7,010 bases of DNA from Tannerella sp. GTDB taxonomy: Bacteria > Bacteroidota > Bacteroidia > Bacteroidales > Tannerellaceae. Below the pieces are notes generated by a model. That model was given only the letters and a program-made list of their open reading frames with translations. It was not told the DNA's origin and made no database searches. Below, one piece after another: positions 7,004 through 7,010 of this stretch. Position 1 is the stretch's first letter, and each line of letters opens with the position of its first letter. Position numbers and translations under genes: made by a program. Where the stretch lies: positions 1 through 7,010 of the forward strand of contig JAITBC010000001.1 of the NCBI GenBank assembly GCA_031283785.1, written 5' to 3'.

Positions 7004-7010
7004 TGAAAAA

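Larger units (their letters stand above)
6539..7010. other. Upstream non-coding region of the susC unit
   Basis: About 470 bp with no convincing gene. It should contain the promoter and leader of the operon, yet I found no TAnnTTTG box with a properly spaced -33 TTG on the minus strand; the nearest are one-mismatch boxes at 6804-6811 (AAAATTTG) and 6857-6864 (TCGGTTTG), neither with a TTG at the right distance. It contains a spaced inverted repeat (6639-6674), a 15-bp hairpin (6840-6876), a 7-bp hairpin (6983-7003), and two weak 5-bp hairpins (6606-6625, 6686-6700). The part near susC is AT-rich; 6815-6950 is clearly more GC-rich, which may reflect a different origin. Confidence 0.5.

Noticed and set aside
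1..7010. CRISPR arrays, tRNA or rRNA genes, complete insertion sequences, phage genes
   Set aside because: Looked for on both strands; no regularly spaced repeats, cloverleaf patterns, intact transposase or phage-like genes were seen.

Overview
The window looks like chromosomal DNA from a member of the Bacteroidota, most likely a gut- or oral-type Bacteroidales. The evidence is a SusC/RagA TonB-linked porin followed by a SusD/RagB lipoprotein, AT-rich leaders without Shine-Dalgarno sequences, and a TAnnTTTG promoter box. GC content appears moderate. I cannot name a species.

Layout, in transcription order (everything well supported is on the minus strand): an upstream non-coding stretch with several inverted repeats (about 6539-7010); susC-like (3386-6538); a 33-bp gap; susD-like (1256-3352); an 18-bp gap; a DUF3823-type lipoprotein gene (470-1237); then a rho-independent terminator (407-438) with a second hairpin directly behind it. 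This is a compact, apparently intact three-gene transcription unit, with its 3' end clearly marked and its promoter not recognisable. Beyond the terminator (1-400) there is no intact gene. A consensus-like Bacteroidota promoter there points leftward into a short, frame-disrupted coding fragment that may be the remnant of a transposase-like gene.

Working model from family knowledge: the SusC protein is a 22-stranded TonB-dependent outer-membrane channel. The SusD lipoprotein sits on it as a substrate-binding lid. The DUF3823 lipoprotein occupies the SusE/SusF-like third position and is probably an accessory surface binding protein. Together they would capture an oligomeric nutrient (glycan or peptide) and import it into the periplasm with TonB/ExbBD energy. 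No glycoside hydrolase, protease, sulfatase, sensor or sigma/anti-sigma gene lies in the window, so the substrate cannot be told. The SusC protein lacks the N-terminal STN signalling domain, which argues against control by a FecR/ECF-sigma pair.

I found no clearly new system. The items most worth a second look are non-coding: a 15-bp hairpin whose two G-U pairs favour the plus strand, an 8-bp spaced inverted repeat upstream of susC, the tandem hairpins at the operon end, and the decayed gene beyond them.
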